From the NCBI GenBank assembly GCA_026122225.1, contig JANEZZ010002672.1:763408-827407 (forward strand): a DNA stretch of 64,000 bases, read 5' to 3'. Source of the stretch: Heloderma charlesbogerti (taxonomy: Eukaryota; Chordata; Lepidosauria; Squamata; Helodermatidae). This document shows, piece by piece, positions 32,380 to 42,231 of the stretch. Made by a program: the position numbers and the translations under genes. The notes beneath the pieces are model-generated. The model was not told the origin of the DNA and did not search any database. It saw nothing but the letters and a program-made list of their open reading frames with translations. Numbering within the stretch: position 1 is the first letter of the stretch; the number at the start of each line of letters is the position of its first letter.

Positions 32380-34232
32380 ATGGGCCAGCACAGCTGCCTG
32401 CATTTTAGGAGCCTCCTTAGGGGCATGGCTATGGGGACTGTTCAGAATTAACCATTACTACACTGCCCAGGGCTGGCCCTGCCATGAAGGCCTGACCCTG
32501 GGAGCAGGGTGAAGTGCTCTTTGCTTTCACCAAAACAGGGTGAAGTAACTAGCTTTAGATGGCCCCATGGTGGTGGAGAGGCGGGGGGAATAGATGAAGG
32601 CAAGGACTGGTGCAAGAAAGCTTTTTAAAGTGTTGGCAGGTATGTGTGGGGGAAGGCTCCACTTGGGCTCCACTTCTGGCAGCAAAAATGTATAGGGGCA
32701 TCACTGTACTCTCTTGTATCTGTGCATTGTGGGGAAACAACAGGAATAGTGGGCAAGCTGTCATTCAAGGAATCTTGTCTGCCATCACTGATCTTTCCAA
32801 GGAAGCCCTAAGTTCTAAAGAACCCTTGAGTGTCATAGAACACAATTTGAAACCAGTCTTCAGAATGCTGTTTCTTGTCCCCAGCCATCTGAAATCTAAA
32901 TAAGAACATGCATATATCACCATCTACTTGCAGTGCCATCCCTTTTGAGAAAACGGCTGGTTGTTTCTTGTTTAGAATATAGAATGCATGTGTGAGGGGA
33001 GATACCTTTTTAAAAGGTGAAAAGGTTTAAATAGAAACAAGGGCATTGAATCTCCAGCTGGCACAAGGCAACTGCATCGAAAAGATCTGGGTTTCAGCTA
33101 ACCAAGCTACAATTCTCACTCCTATATATTTTTTTTTATGAAGAATATCCTCATTTAAGGGAATACACCGTGTTTACTGGCTATTCGTCCTTTAAGAGAC
33201 AGAAAATGCCAAAAGCACCAATTTGTTCAGGGCTTCCCCCCCTTTTTTGAGGGGAGGGGATGTAAACAAATGTTGACCTGACAGCTGGAACCTTGATATC
33301 TCTTTTTACTTGAACCGGCCTACCTCTAATCTTTGTGATTCAAGGCCTCTAGGGTATAGCCAGTCTTTTGTGTGACATATAAATGCAGTCCTATAAAAAG
33401 AGGCCTTTTCTCGCTTGCTTCCGAAGAGGGCTTTAAAAATCCAAAGAGATTGAAAGCCTCCGCACTGTCTGCCCCACAGTCCTGTTTGCGTGCTTGCTTT
33501 CCTTGTTAATATTATTTTATTTTAGCCTCAGCCATAGAACTGACCTTGCCTTATTGTGTTCAGCAGCTGAGGGAAATATGCGGTGGTCTATTCAGGAGCA
33601 CCCACTCATTCTTTGCTGCCTTTAGGACAAAGCTGCTCCCTCCGCATGTCTGTGCCGACCTCTGACCCGGCACGTTTGCTTCAAGTAAACATGCCAGATG
33701 GTGAAGAAAAGTGGTAGGTCAAAGAACAGCCCTCCAGGGGTCAAGAGTCATGAAATCCTTCTCCACAAAAGCCAGCTTAAAAGCAACAATTTCGACAAAA
33801 TGCCTTAGAGCAACTTCACAGTTGGAACAATAAAGGGAAGGGAAAGGATGAATATTTTGCTATCTGTGTCTAAATGGATATTTCATTTGGCTCTTTTCGG
33901 CACAAAACATTACTAAGTGTTCATAGAGAATGGCGGACAGATGGGCTGCTTATTTGGAGAGACAGTCTGAGGTAGGCAGGAAGCTGGAGTGGAAGAAGGG
34001 GATTTGGGTATTATAATTAGAAGCTGGAATGCTTATCCACCTTCCAGCCACCTCCTTCACAGGAGGCATTGTTGAAGGGGGTAGGCATGAAATGGGGGTT
34101 GCTGGCGTTAAGTGTTGTGGCTCCATTCTGAAGACCATGTTCTGCACACCAGAGGCATTCATGGGGAAAGAAGATGGGAGCAGACAGAGGCCTTCACTTT
34201 GCTTTGAAGCAATCCCGGTTGCCTTTATGAAA
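32241..34232. other. no gene; candidate conserved non-coding region
   Basis: Apart from a (GA)n run at 32355-32379, no transposable element is recognised over about 2 kb. 33140-33930 looks like single-copy DNA with AT-rich, TTTAAA/TATAAA-containing sequence. No exon found. Whether it is conserved needs alignment. Confidence 0.35.

Positions 34233-34269
<37 letters not shown>
34233..34269. repeat. (GTT)n microsatellite
   Basis: About 12 GTT units. Confidence 0.9.
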
Positions 34270-34533
34270 ATTTTTAAAGTAGGAGGGGTAGGGCACCTTG
34301 GCAGGCATCAAGAAAGGTGTCCAAAGGTATTCTGGTGCCCTCAGGCACTATGCTGAGTACCCCTTCTGTATCTGAAGAGGTGTCCAGGCCAAGTCTCATT
34401 TAAAGTCAATGGGGTGGGTGCTATGGGGTGGGAATTCTTAAGCCTATTTTCCCCGGAGGTTTTTCTGCTGATCTTCCTTCCCCCCAACTGCCTTTCTTCC
34501 CTGCCTTGAGAGAATTAGCATGCCATAAAGAAG

Positions 34534-36660
34534 GTGAAGATGAACCCTTTCCCCTGTCATACTTGTCTTTTATGTCCAGGGAATGTCACCTGCCAGGGAG
34601 CATTCAAACATCTCAGAACAATGATCAGTAAGGTCCCATGGCAAGCAATGCTAGCGAGAAAAGGAGTCCAAGATGGGTGGGAACTTTTAAAAAAGGAAAT
34701 TCTCAAGGCACAATCACAAACAATTCCAACAAGAAGAAAAGGTGGAAGACAACAGAAGAAGCCAATGTGGCTTCACAAAAAGCTTAGGGATGACCTGAAA
34801 ACAAAAAAGGACACATATAGGAAGTGGAAAGAAGGCCAAGTAACAAAGGAAGAGTACAGGCAGGTAGCACAGAATTGCAGGGATGGTGTCAGGAAGGCTA
34901 AAGCGGAGAACGAGGTGAGGTTAGCGAGGGATGCTAAAAACAACAAAAAGGCTTTCTTCAGCTACGTGCATAGTAAAAGGCAGAGGAAAGAAATGGTTGT
35001 TCAGCTATTAAATAAGGATGGCAAAATGATAACAGATGACAAAGAAAAGGCAGAGGTGCTCAATTCCTACTTTGGCTCAGTCTTCTCCCAAAAGAGGGTC
35101 TATGACCCCCCTGGCAAAGGCGAAGTACAGGCTGAAGGGGCAGGATTACAGCTTGAGATCGACAGGCATATGGTCAAGGAACACCTCATTACTTTGAATG
35201 AGTTCAAATCTCCAGGGCCAGATGAACTGCATCCTAGAGTCATAAAGGAACTGGCAGAAGAACTCTCAGAACCGCTGTCTATTCTCTTTGAGAAATCATG
35301 GAGGACGGGGGAAGTGCCAGATGACTGGAGGAGGGCTAACATTGTCCCTATCTTCAAAAAGGGTAAAAAGGAGGAACCTGGGAACTACAGACCAGTCAGT
35401 CTGACATCAATCCCTGGGAAAATTCTGGAGCAGATCATAAAGCAATCCATCTGGAAGCACCTTGACAACAATGCCGTGATTACTCGAAGCCAACATGGAT
35501 TTGTCAAAAACAAGTCCTGCCAGACAAATCTGATCTCATTTTTTGATCAAGTCACCTCCCTTGTAGACCGTGGGAATGCTGTAGACATCATATACCTCGA
35601 CTTCAGCAAAGCTTTCGACAAAGTGCCCCATGATATCCTGATGAGCAAACTAGCTCGAAGTGGGCTAGATGAAACAACGATCCAGTGGATCCACAGTTGG
35701 CTACAGAATCGGACTCAAAGAGTGCTTATCAATGGGACCTTCTCAAGCTGGGGAGAGGTAACGAGTGGGGTACCGCAGGGCTCAGTCCTGGGCCCAGTGC
35801 TCTTCAACATTTTTATTAATGACTTGGAGGAGGAGGTGCAGGGAATGCTGATCAAATTTGCAGATGACACAAAATTGGGAGGGATAGCTAATACTTTGGA
35901 AGACAGAAACAAAATTCGAAGTGATCTGGATAGACTGGAGTGCTGGGCAGAAAACAACAGAATGGCATTTAATAGGGATAAATGCCAAGTTCTGCACCTA
36001 GGAAAAAGAAACCAAATGCACAGTTACAAGATGGGGGATACGTGGCTCAACCACACTACGAGCGAGAAGGATCTTGGAATTGTTGTCGATCACAAGCTGA
36101 ATATGAGCCAACAATGTGATGTGGCTGCAAAAAAGGCAAATGCTCTTTTGGGCTGCATTCATAGAAGCATCGCTTCCAAATCCCGGGAAGTACTAGTTCC
36201 CCTCTACTCAGCACTGGTTCGGCCTCATCTTGAGTACTGTGTCCAGTTCTGGGCACCACACTTTAAGAAGGATGCAGACAAGCTGGAGAGGGTTCAAAGG
36301 AGGGCAACAAAGATGATCAGGGGACTGGAAACAAAGCCCTATGAAGAGAGACTGAAAGAACTGGGCATGTTTAGCCTTGAGAAGAGAAGACTGAGGGGAG
36401 ATATGATAGCACTCTTCAAGTACTTGAAAGGTTGTCACAGAGAAGAAGGCCAGGATCTCTTCTTGATCATTCCAGAGTGCAGGACACGGAATAATGGGCT
36501 CAAGTTACAGGAAGCCAGATTCCGGCTGAAAATCAGGAAAAACTTCCTGAGTGTCAGAGCAATACGGCAATGGAACCAATTACCTGGGGAGGTAGTAGGC
36601 TCTCCCACACTGGAGGCCTTCAAGACGAGGCTGGACAGCCATTTGTCAGGGATGCTCTGA
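34534..36660 (+). CDS. CR1 LINE reverse transcriptase (truncated ORF2)
   Basis: This frame of 708 codons is the longest in the window. It encodes the reverse-transcriptase and C-terminal part of a CR1 ORF2, the enzyme that copies LINE RNA into DNA at a nicked target. Visible motifs are PGPDELHPRVIKEL (about residues 228-241), YLDFSKAFDKVPHD with the first catalytic Asp at 356, GVPQGSVLGP, and FADD at 442-445 with the catalytic Asp pair. The FADD form is usual for CR1. The C-terminus ends WNQLPGEVVGSPTLEAF..LSGML. The N-terminal apurinic endonuclease domain is missing, so it cannot retrotranspose alone. The first 15-20 residues probably come from flanking DNA, so the real family start lies upstream in a full element. 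The absence of stops suggests a fairly recent insertion. Confidence 0.85.
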   Translation: MKMNPFPCHTCLLCPGNVTCQGAFKHLRTMISKVPWQAMLARKGVQDGWELLKKEILKAQSQTIPTRRKGGRQQKKPMWLHKKLRDDLKTKKDTYRKWKEGQVTKEEYRQVAQNCRDGVRKAKAENEVRLARDAKNNKKAFFSYVHSKRQRKEMVVQLLNKDGKMITDDKEKAEVLNSYFGSVFSQKRVYDPPGKGEVQAEGAGLQLEIDRHMVKEHLITLNEFKSPGPDELHPRVIKELAEELSEPLSILFEKSWRTGEVPDDWRRANIVPIFKKGKKEEPGNYRPVSLTSIPGKILEQIIKQSIWKHLDNNAVITRSQHGFVKNKSCQTNLISFFDQVTSLVDRGNAVDIIYLDFSKAFDKVPHDILMSKLARSGLDETTIQWIHSWLQNRTQRVLINGTFSSWGEVTSGVPQGSVLGPVLFNIFINDLEEEVQGMLIKFADDTKLGGIANTLEDRNKIRSDLDRLECWAENNRMAFNRDKCQVLHLGKRNQMHSYKMGDTWLNHTTSEKDLGIVVDHKLNMSQQCDVAAKKANALLGCIHRSIASKSREVLVPLYSALVRPHLEYCVQFWAPHFKKDADKLERVQRRATKMIRGLETKPYEERLKELGMFSLEKRRLRGDMIALFKYLKGCHREEGQDLFLIIPECRTRNNGLKLQEARFRLKIRKNFLSVRAIRQWNQLPGEVVGSPTLEAFKTRLDSHLSGML

Positions 36661-36749
36661 CTTGGATTCCTGCATTGAGCAGGGGGTTGGACTCGATGGC
36701 CTTGTAGGCCCCTTCCAACCCTACTATTCTATGATTCTATGATTCTATG
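34580..36749 (+). mobile_element. CR1 LINE, 5'-truncated, with intact tail
   Basis: Extent of the retrotransposon that carries the 708-codon frame. The 3' untranslated end has CAGGGGGTTGGACTCGATGG and CCCCTTCCAACCC, followed by three copies of an ATTCTATG-type octamer ending at 36749, the hallmark CR1 tail. The 5' boundary is estimated from where CR1-like protein similarity begins. Endonuclease and ORF1 are absent, as usual for truncated insertions. Confidence 0.9.
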
Positions 36750-37252
36750 CACTGCTTATACCTGCAGCCAAAAGTGGTACAGTCCAGAAAAAGGCTTACT
36801 CCTGTGATTTTGCAGATGATATAAACTGGCCCTCACGTTCTGTCACCTCTGGACATGATCCAGCAAATGTTACATACTTGTATGTCCCAATGATTTTGAT
36901 GAGAGATTTAAGCATGAAATCAAGAGGATGTTGCTGTAGAAGAGGAAGCTGCCCCAGCTGGTCTAGGGGCTATACAAGCAAGCAAGCTCCCAGGCAGCGA
37001 GTGATCAGAGAGAGAGTGAACAGGGAGAGCAAACAGGAGTTTGGCAGGAGAGTTGCAGTGGAAGAGGAGACAAAGGCAAAGTGGGATGGAGTAAGCCCAG
37101 GGACTTTCCATTCTGAGTCGCTGTATGCTCACCATGTGCTCCTGACAGCTCCAATTGAATTGAAGGTGTGTGGCCTGATTACTCTCAGCAGCTGTGTAGG
37201 TGGGGAGTTTCAGTCTGTTTCCTGTCTCCTAGCTGAGCAGAGCAGATGAAAC
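36750..37252. other. no recognised feature between CR1 copies
   Basis: A 123-codon frame (36878-37249) starting near Met-Tyr-Val-Pro has a Cys/Arg-rich stretch (RGCCCRRGSC) but no domain that I recognise. Probably not a gene. Confidence 0.3.
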
Positions 37253-37908
37253 CACTGTGTTCAATTGGACTTCCTCCCAAGTATGTGTGCAAATCAGCCA
37301 AACGCAAGCTCATCCAGTTTCTATCAATTCCACCACAAGTGGAATTTCCACCACATGGCAAACTCCCCTCTACTCAGCACTGGTTAGGCCTCATCTTGAA
37401 TACTGTGTCCAGTTCTGGGCACCACACTTTAAGAAGAATGCAGACAAGCTGGAAAGGGTTCAGAGGAGGGCAATGAAGATGACCAGGGGACTGGAAACAA
37501 AGCCCTATGAGGAGAGGCTGAAAGAACTGGGCATGTTTAACCTTGAGAAGAGATGACTGAGGGGAGATAGGATAGCGCTCTTCAAGTACTTGAAAGGTTG
37601 TCACAAAGAGGAAGGCCAGGATCTCTTCTCGATCATCCCAGAGTGCAGGACACGGAATAATGGGCTCAAGTTAGAGGAAGCCAGATTCCGGCTGAACATC
37701 AGGAAAGACTTCCTGACTGTTAGAGCAATACGACAATGGAACCAATTACCTAGGGAGGTGGTGGGCTCTCCCACACTGGAGGCATTCAAGACAAGGCTGG
37801 ACAGCCGTCTGTCAGGGATGCTCTGACTTGGATTCCTGCACTGAGCAGGGGGCTGGACTTGATGGTCTTAGAGGTCCTTTCCAGCCCTTCTGTTCTATGA
37901 TTCTATCT
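37253..37908 (+). mobile_element. chimeric CR1 3' fragment, copy A
   Basis: About 115 bp of non-CR1 leader (TTCAATTGGACTTCCTCCC, CCACCACAAGTGGAATTTCC) joins CR1 sequence at about 37370, in frame with [26 protein letters not shown] after LEKR (37553-37555) breaks the frame; the CR1 C-terminus resumes at 37590-37826. It ends with a CR1 tail (TTCTATGATTCTATC). The leader, junction and stop are shared with the inverted copy at 46660-47306. Confidence 0.85.
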
Positions 37909-37956
37909 ATGTAAAAGCACTTAACATTGGCTGGATATTGCCTTCCAAGTTCAAAT

Positions 37957-38175
37957 CAGGGGAGGCTGGTGGATCCCGTTTCAGTGGGACAGAGATTCCA
38001 TTCTGAGTTTAGTTGCAAGCAGCCAGAAGTCTAAAGGAGCTATCCAAGGTGCCAAACCCATTTTGGGAGTAGGGCTAAGCCCCTTGGATAGCTCCTTTAG
38101 ACTTCTGGCTGCTTGTAACTAAAACCGAGAATGAAATCTCCAGCCCACTGAAACTGGATCCACCAGCCTCCCCTG
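37957..38175. mobile_element. 219-bp hAT-like foldback element
   Basis: Ends CAGGGGAGGCTGGTGGATCC and GGATCCACCAGCCTCCCCTG are perfect inverted repeats. The interior also pairs (AAGTCTAAAGGAGCTATCCA with TGGATAGCTCCTTTAGACTT). Flanks GTTCAAAT (37949-37956) and GTTCTAAT (38176-38183) match at 7 of 8, the hAT target length. Confidence 0.85.
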
Positions 38176-38210
38176 GTTCTAATGTGTGTACACACGAAAC
38201 ATTCCATATC

Positions 38211-38233
38211 AATCAATCAATCAATCAATCAAT
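38211..38233. repeat. (AATC)n microsatellite
   Basis: About six AATC units. Confidence 0.8.
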
Positions 38234-38444
38234 CTATATGCTGCCTTCCAACAAATGCCCTCTAGGGGGCATTATAAAAAACCCTTTAAAATCATAAAGT
38301 TCAACCCAAACCTACTGTTCTGTTCACAGAACAAGTTTCCATTCATGGATAACTCCTCCGTAATTGCAAGAGCTCCTTTCTGAGAATGGAAGCTCCTTCT
38401 GTGATTGGAGTGGTAAGTTTGAATCCAACCCAATACAAACATTA

Positions 38445-38632
38445 TGGGTAGTATCCAATGTTAGTCCTACAGACAGTAGTTGTTGTTGTTCAGTCGTTCA
38501 GTCGTCTCCGACTCTTCGTGACCCCATGGACCATAGCACGCCAGCCCTTCCTGTCCTGTGCTCACTTAATGGTGACTAACTTAAATCCCATTCATTTCAA
38601 TTGGTCTTAGGACTAACATTGGATACTACCCT
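38445..38632. mobile_element. Harbinger-like element carrying a BovB fragment
   Basis: Terminal inverted repeats TGGGTAGTATCCAATGTTAG and CTAACATTGGATACTACCCT, flanked by TTA on both sides (38442-38444 and 38633-38635), the TWA-type target of PIF/Harbinger. The middle is interrupted by BovB-like sequence at about 38474-38565. Confidence 0.75.
38474..38565 (-). mobile_element. RTE-BovB LINE fragment
   Basis: GTTGTTCAGTCGTTCAGTCG, TCCGACTCTTCGTGACCCCA, TGGACCATAGCACGCCAGCC and TTCCTGTCC match, from memory, the antisense BovB / ART2-type sequence abundant in ruminants and squamates. BovB is the classic horizontally transferred LINE shared by these groups. Only about 90 bp remain. Orientation follows the usual BovB convention and is less certain than the identity. 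Confidence 0.75.
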
Positions 38633-38635
38633 TTA

Positions 38636-39109
38636 TTTAATTATTTAGTACTATCAGTAGGCATCACTCTTTACAGAGTACAAGAGCTCCTTGCCCCCGG
38701 GGAGCTTACTATCTAAAATTTAACACAGGGGAAACAAAAGAGGGAAAGGAAGGGGAGGCAGGGAAGCAATTTGTGGTTTATGTTGCCCACGCTTAGGCTT
38801 GCTTACAGATAGGGCCAGTGTCAAGAGCTGGAGTGGCTGGGTACTTGCCGAGTGCTCACACCTCAGCAGGGGACCCACTAAGAAGAACCCCCTGGAATTC
38901 TTCCTCCTCTTTACCATTGCAACTGGCTTGTTCATCTTCCTCTTGCTGTGGCCCAGACAATGATGGTTGTGTGAAGGAGGATCAGTAGATGCCACTGCCT
39001 ACTTGCTCGTGGGCTCTCTGTCTGTCAGACAAGCAAGTGGTGGTAATGATGAGAAAGAGGAGGAGGAGCGAGAGCGGTTGGTGACTATGGCGGCAAGAAG
39101 GTAGACTCA
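38636..39109. other. no recognised feature
   Basis: Nothing recognised apart from A/G-rich patches. Confidence 0.35.
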
Positions 39110-39500
39110 GGGCATTTCTACACCAGCCTAAAATCCCGCATTTAAAACGGGGCTTTCTGCTTCTGTTTTAAATGCAGGATCGCCACTGACTCCCTTTACA
39201 CATGCTTCCTTTTTCCTTTCCCCTTTCCCCCTCCTCTCCCCCCCTTTATCTGAATCTTCCATTATCTGTCATTGACGTCGCTCCTCTTCTTGCCGCTTTA
39301 ACTCTATTCACGGAGGAAACTGAAGCGGAACAGAACGGGGTAATTTGATAGCTCATTATCTGCGATCTATTTAAAAATGGAACAAAGGGCATTTAGTGCA
39401 GGAGGGTCACGGCAGGGTCACGGTGTCATGTAAAGAGCCCGCAAACTTCCGTGAAGGAGCAACCTCAATCACAGGATAAAAGCCCGGTGTTAAGGAGCCC
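39110..39500. mobile_element. TIR element, GGGCATTTCTACA family, copy 2
   Basis: Starts GGGCATTTCTACACCAGCCT followed by AAAATCCCGC, and ends CAGGATAAAAGCCCGGTGTT..GGAGCCC. The interior keeps GTGTCATGTAAAGAGCCCGC as in 31496-31881 and 45736-46111. The centre is diverged or replaced. Confidence 0.55.
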
Positions 39501-40073
39501 TCACTGAGGGAGGGGGCCCATGGAGGGTGTCTTTGGTCCTGAAAAAACGCGGCGTCAGCACTGGTTACAGGCTTACTTGCTATAGGGCATGGGGACATAT
39601 CTAATGAAACAACAAATAGCATTCAAACAGCGAGACCAACAAAGAGATGTTAAATATCTCTGAAACCCTGGGAGAACAGGACAGACTATGCCTGGTGCCG
39701 AAAAGGTAGAAATGAAGCCACCAGTGGACATGTTTAGGAAGACAGCTCCAATATTAGAGTGCCACCATGGAAAAATGTCTTACTTTGTTAGTAACATGTT
39801 TTTATAATTAAACATAACAAAGATATAATTGCCTAGAGATAAACAACACTAAACCGGAACAGGAGTTAAGCCATTTCATAACCTCACAAAAAGGCAAAGT
39901 TATTTGTTAGCTATTACTTATCCCATTATGCTTGGATAACAGCTAAGCTGTTTTCACTTGCAACACATTATAAGGGGAGAGAGCAACACTTATTATTAAA
40001 TGGGTGCTGGTATTTGCGGACTGAGTTTCCAATTGTAATTATTATTTCCATTTTGAGACAGTTTAGCAACTAA
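39501..40073. other. no recognised feature
   Basis: AT-rich; nothing recognised. Confidence 0.35.
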
Positions 40074-40178
40074 AGGTACAATCCGATGCATGTTTAGACA
40101 GAGAAAAGGCCTACAACTCCCTACAATGCTGGGAGTTGTAGGCCTTTTCTCTGTCTAAACATGCATAGGATTGCACGT
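40074..40178. mobile_element. 105-bp hairpin MITE, Harbinger-like
   Basis: Second copy of the 18860-18972 element. AGGTACAATCCGATGCATG pairs with CATGCATAGGATTGCACGT, and CTACAACTCCC with GGGAGTTGTAG. TAA on both sides (40071-40073 and 40179-40181). Confidence 0.8.
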
Positions 40179-40244
40179 TAAAACTGTTATGAGTAGATGG
40201 AATATTCTTTTTCTTTGATTAAAAATGCTAATAGTCTGCTAATA

Positions 40245-40495
40245 GTCTGGTGGTTTCCTGACTATTGTGCATTTTTCCACCTATTCTAAAAGGCTGAAAT
40301 GCCTCTCCTAAGGCTTAGTTACTAGTGGAAAATGTTTTAAGCTAAAATATGCTGGTAGTTTTGCTATTTTTGGTATTTTGGCCCAACCCGTTGTGCCTTT
40401 GGGCCTACCAGCTTTTGCATTTGACCCTCCTCATTACTGAGAGCTTCTCCAAAATTGAATTTGGCTCTTGGACTGAATGACATTCAACACATGTC
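40245..40495. mobile_element. hAT-like element fragment (GAACCTC family)
   Basis: GGTTTCCTGACTATTGTGCA, TTCTAAAAGGCTGAAATGCC, AAGGCTTAGTTACTAG and AAGCTAAAATATGCTGGTAG match the interiors of 43873-44245 and 50332-50695. Both ends are missing. Confidence 0.6.
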
Positions 40496-41386
40496 CTTGT
40501 GGACATGTGTCTCAGGGTATGGCCTGAAGGCATATGAGACAGCTACCTAAGTAGGTCTGAGTCTGGTCAGTGCTTGGGGGGGAGACTATCTGAGAACCAC
40601 ATGGAACCTTGAGTTCCATGATGGAAGAAAGGTGGGGTAGAAATGTGAGAAATAATTAAACAGTTCTGCTTCAACCCATAATCCCCTGAGCTTTGGAGCA
40701 AAGCTTGTGGCAAAGGGATTGAAACGGAAGTGCTGGAAGGCTAGATCAGGCCCAGAGGTTGAGCTGTGGGTTCGGGCATTATGAAGCCTTGCTGCCAGAG
40801 AAAAGATAGCTTATGTTAAGTGAGAATTCTTGGAGAAATTCCAAAACATTTGGCAGGGTTTCTTGGAACTTTGGGGGAATTAGAAGCAGTTTGAGTATGC
40901 CAAACAAATCTACCAAGACTGACACCACTAAAATAAAATGTTCCCTCTTTCCTCCTTTTCTTTTCTCCCCTCTTTTTCCATCTCTTGTTGATTGTCCTCT
41001 TTATTTCACACCAGAGTTTTTACCCCTTTACTTTGCCCCATACGTTCTGCAGAGTAAGAGAAAGATGACAATCAACAAGAGATGAAATAACAAACTCTCC
41101 CTGGAATGTTTGTAGTTGGTGAAGGAATAGGGGATGGCTTGGGAGGGAGATGGGGCTGCAGTTTTTGTCACCACGAATGTTCTTTACTTATACTGTTTCT
41201 ATGAATGGCTATAGGAGTGGATTTAGGGTGGGAGGTGGTGGTGTGATTCTTCCTGTTGTGTGGGGTTGTGTACAAGTTTTAGATGTCTCATCAAAATAAA
41301 AACTGTTAATAACCACAGTAACAAAAATAATATCCAGTTGCTGTACCTGTGGTGTATTGCCTTCCCACCCCAGCTGTGCATAGGAA
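40496..41386. other. no gene; 17-bp perfect inverted repeat at 40980/41067
   Basis: ATCTCTTGTTGATTGTC (40980-40996) has its exact reverse complement at 41067-41083, enclosing about 70 bp. Otherwise nothing recognised. Confidence 0.4.
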
Positions 41387-41856
41387 CATAGAAAGCTGTC
41401 TTATATTGAGTCAGACCATTGGTCCGTCTAGCCCAATATTTCTGACATTGGGCTGGTTTGCATGATCACCGCAGCCCACCATGTATTATTTAAGCCATGG
41501 TGGGATGTGGTGCATGCAGGTGGCCATTATGAATAGTCTACCCCCAGCAGGGGGTTGCCATGGTTTGTTGTGTTGTCCAAACTGGGGTGGTAGAGGTTGT
41601 CTGAAGGTTAAACAACCCTACAATAGACCATGGGTTATTTGCGGGCTGTTTAACCCTCAAACAACCCCTGCTGCCCAGGTTTGGACACCACAACAAGCCA
41701 TGGCTGGGGCTTGAATAGGTAACTTGGTGCCCACAAGTGCTGTGGCTCATCGTGGCTTAAATAACCCACAGTGGGCTGTGGAGATTGTGCGAACCAGGTC
41801 ACCAGAGGTTTGCCGGTGTTTCAGACAGGACTTTTTCCTGCTCTACCTGGAGGAAA
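41387..41856 (-). mobile_element. tRNA-type SINE split by a foldback insertion
   Basis: The 3' part on the plus strand (41387-41450: GAGTCAGACCATTGGTCCGT, CTAGCCCAATATT) and the inner part (41806-41856: GTTTCAGACAGGACTTTTTC, CTACCTGGAG) correspond in order to the SINE at 25660-25847. The foldback at 41451-41799 separates them. The tRNA head is missing. Confidence 0.6.
41451..41799. mobile_element. 349-bp foldback element nested in a SINE
   Basis: GCTGGTTTGCATGATCACCG, CAGCCCACC and TTATTTAAGCCATGG at the left pair with CCGTGGCTTAAATAAC-type sequence, CAGTGGGCTG and GATTGTGCGAACCAG at the right. The inner halves pair as well (GCCATGGTTTGTTGTG with CACAACAAGCCATGGC). Arms are diverged, unlike the 15.7 kb palindrome, as expected for a genuine old element. 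Frames on the two strands resemble each other for this reason. Confidence 0.75.
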
Positions 41857-41918
41857 AAGTGGCTTCTGCAGTGGAGACTGGGCCAGTTTTTCATGAGGGA
41901 GTCCAACTATGGCTACAG

Positions 41919-42231
41919 AGGGTGGAATCCAATAGGGCACTTCCCCCTGTGCTGATTCTCTTGCACCCTGCAGATTCTGTTGCACAAGCAGTGGGTCCCG
42001 CCAATTCCTCTGATCCCGGAGGAAGCCCTGAAATGAGCAGAAATGCTTGTTTCTCGATTGGGACAGGTCAGCTCCCTCATGTGAGTTCCGCTGACCTGCC
42101 CCATTCTAGAAACAAGCATTTTTGCTTGTTTCCAGTTGCCCCGGGAGCGCTAAATCTTCATTCTGCAAATAGTGAGCACTGCTTTTGGGCAGGAATTGGC
42201 AGGCCATAAGCATCCCATTGGATTCTGCCCA
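41919..42231. mobile_element. MITE with GGGTGGAATCCAAT ends
   Basis: Ends GGGTGGAATCCAATAGGGC and GCATCCCATTGGATTCTGCC are inverted repeats. An inner hairpin pairs AAATGCTTGTTTCTCGATTG with the CATTCTAGAAACAAGCATTT arm. The 161-codon plus-strand frame spanning it is spurious. The end sequence resembles the GGGCACAATCC Harbinger-like group. Confidence 0.6.

Noticed and set aside
36878..37249. 123-codon frame between two CR1 copies as a host exon or CR1 ORF1
   Set aside because: No recognisable zinc-knuckle or esterase motif of CR1 ORF1, no supporting splice context, and unusual composition.
41724..42209. 161-codon plus-strand frame
   Set aside because: It crosses the end of one foldback, a SINE remnant and most of a MITE, so it cannot be a single gene.
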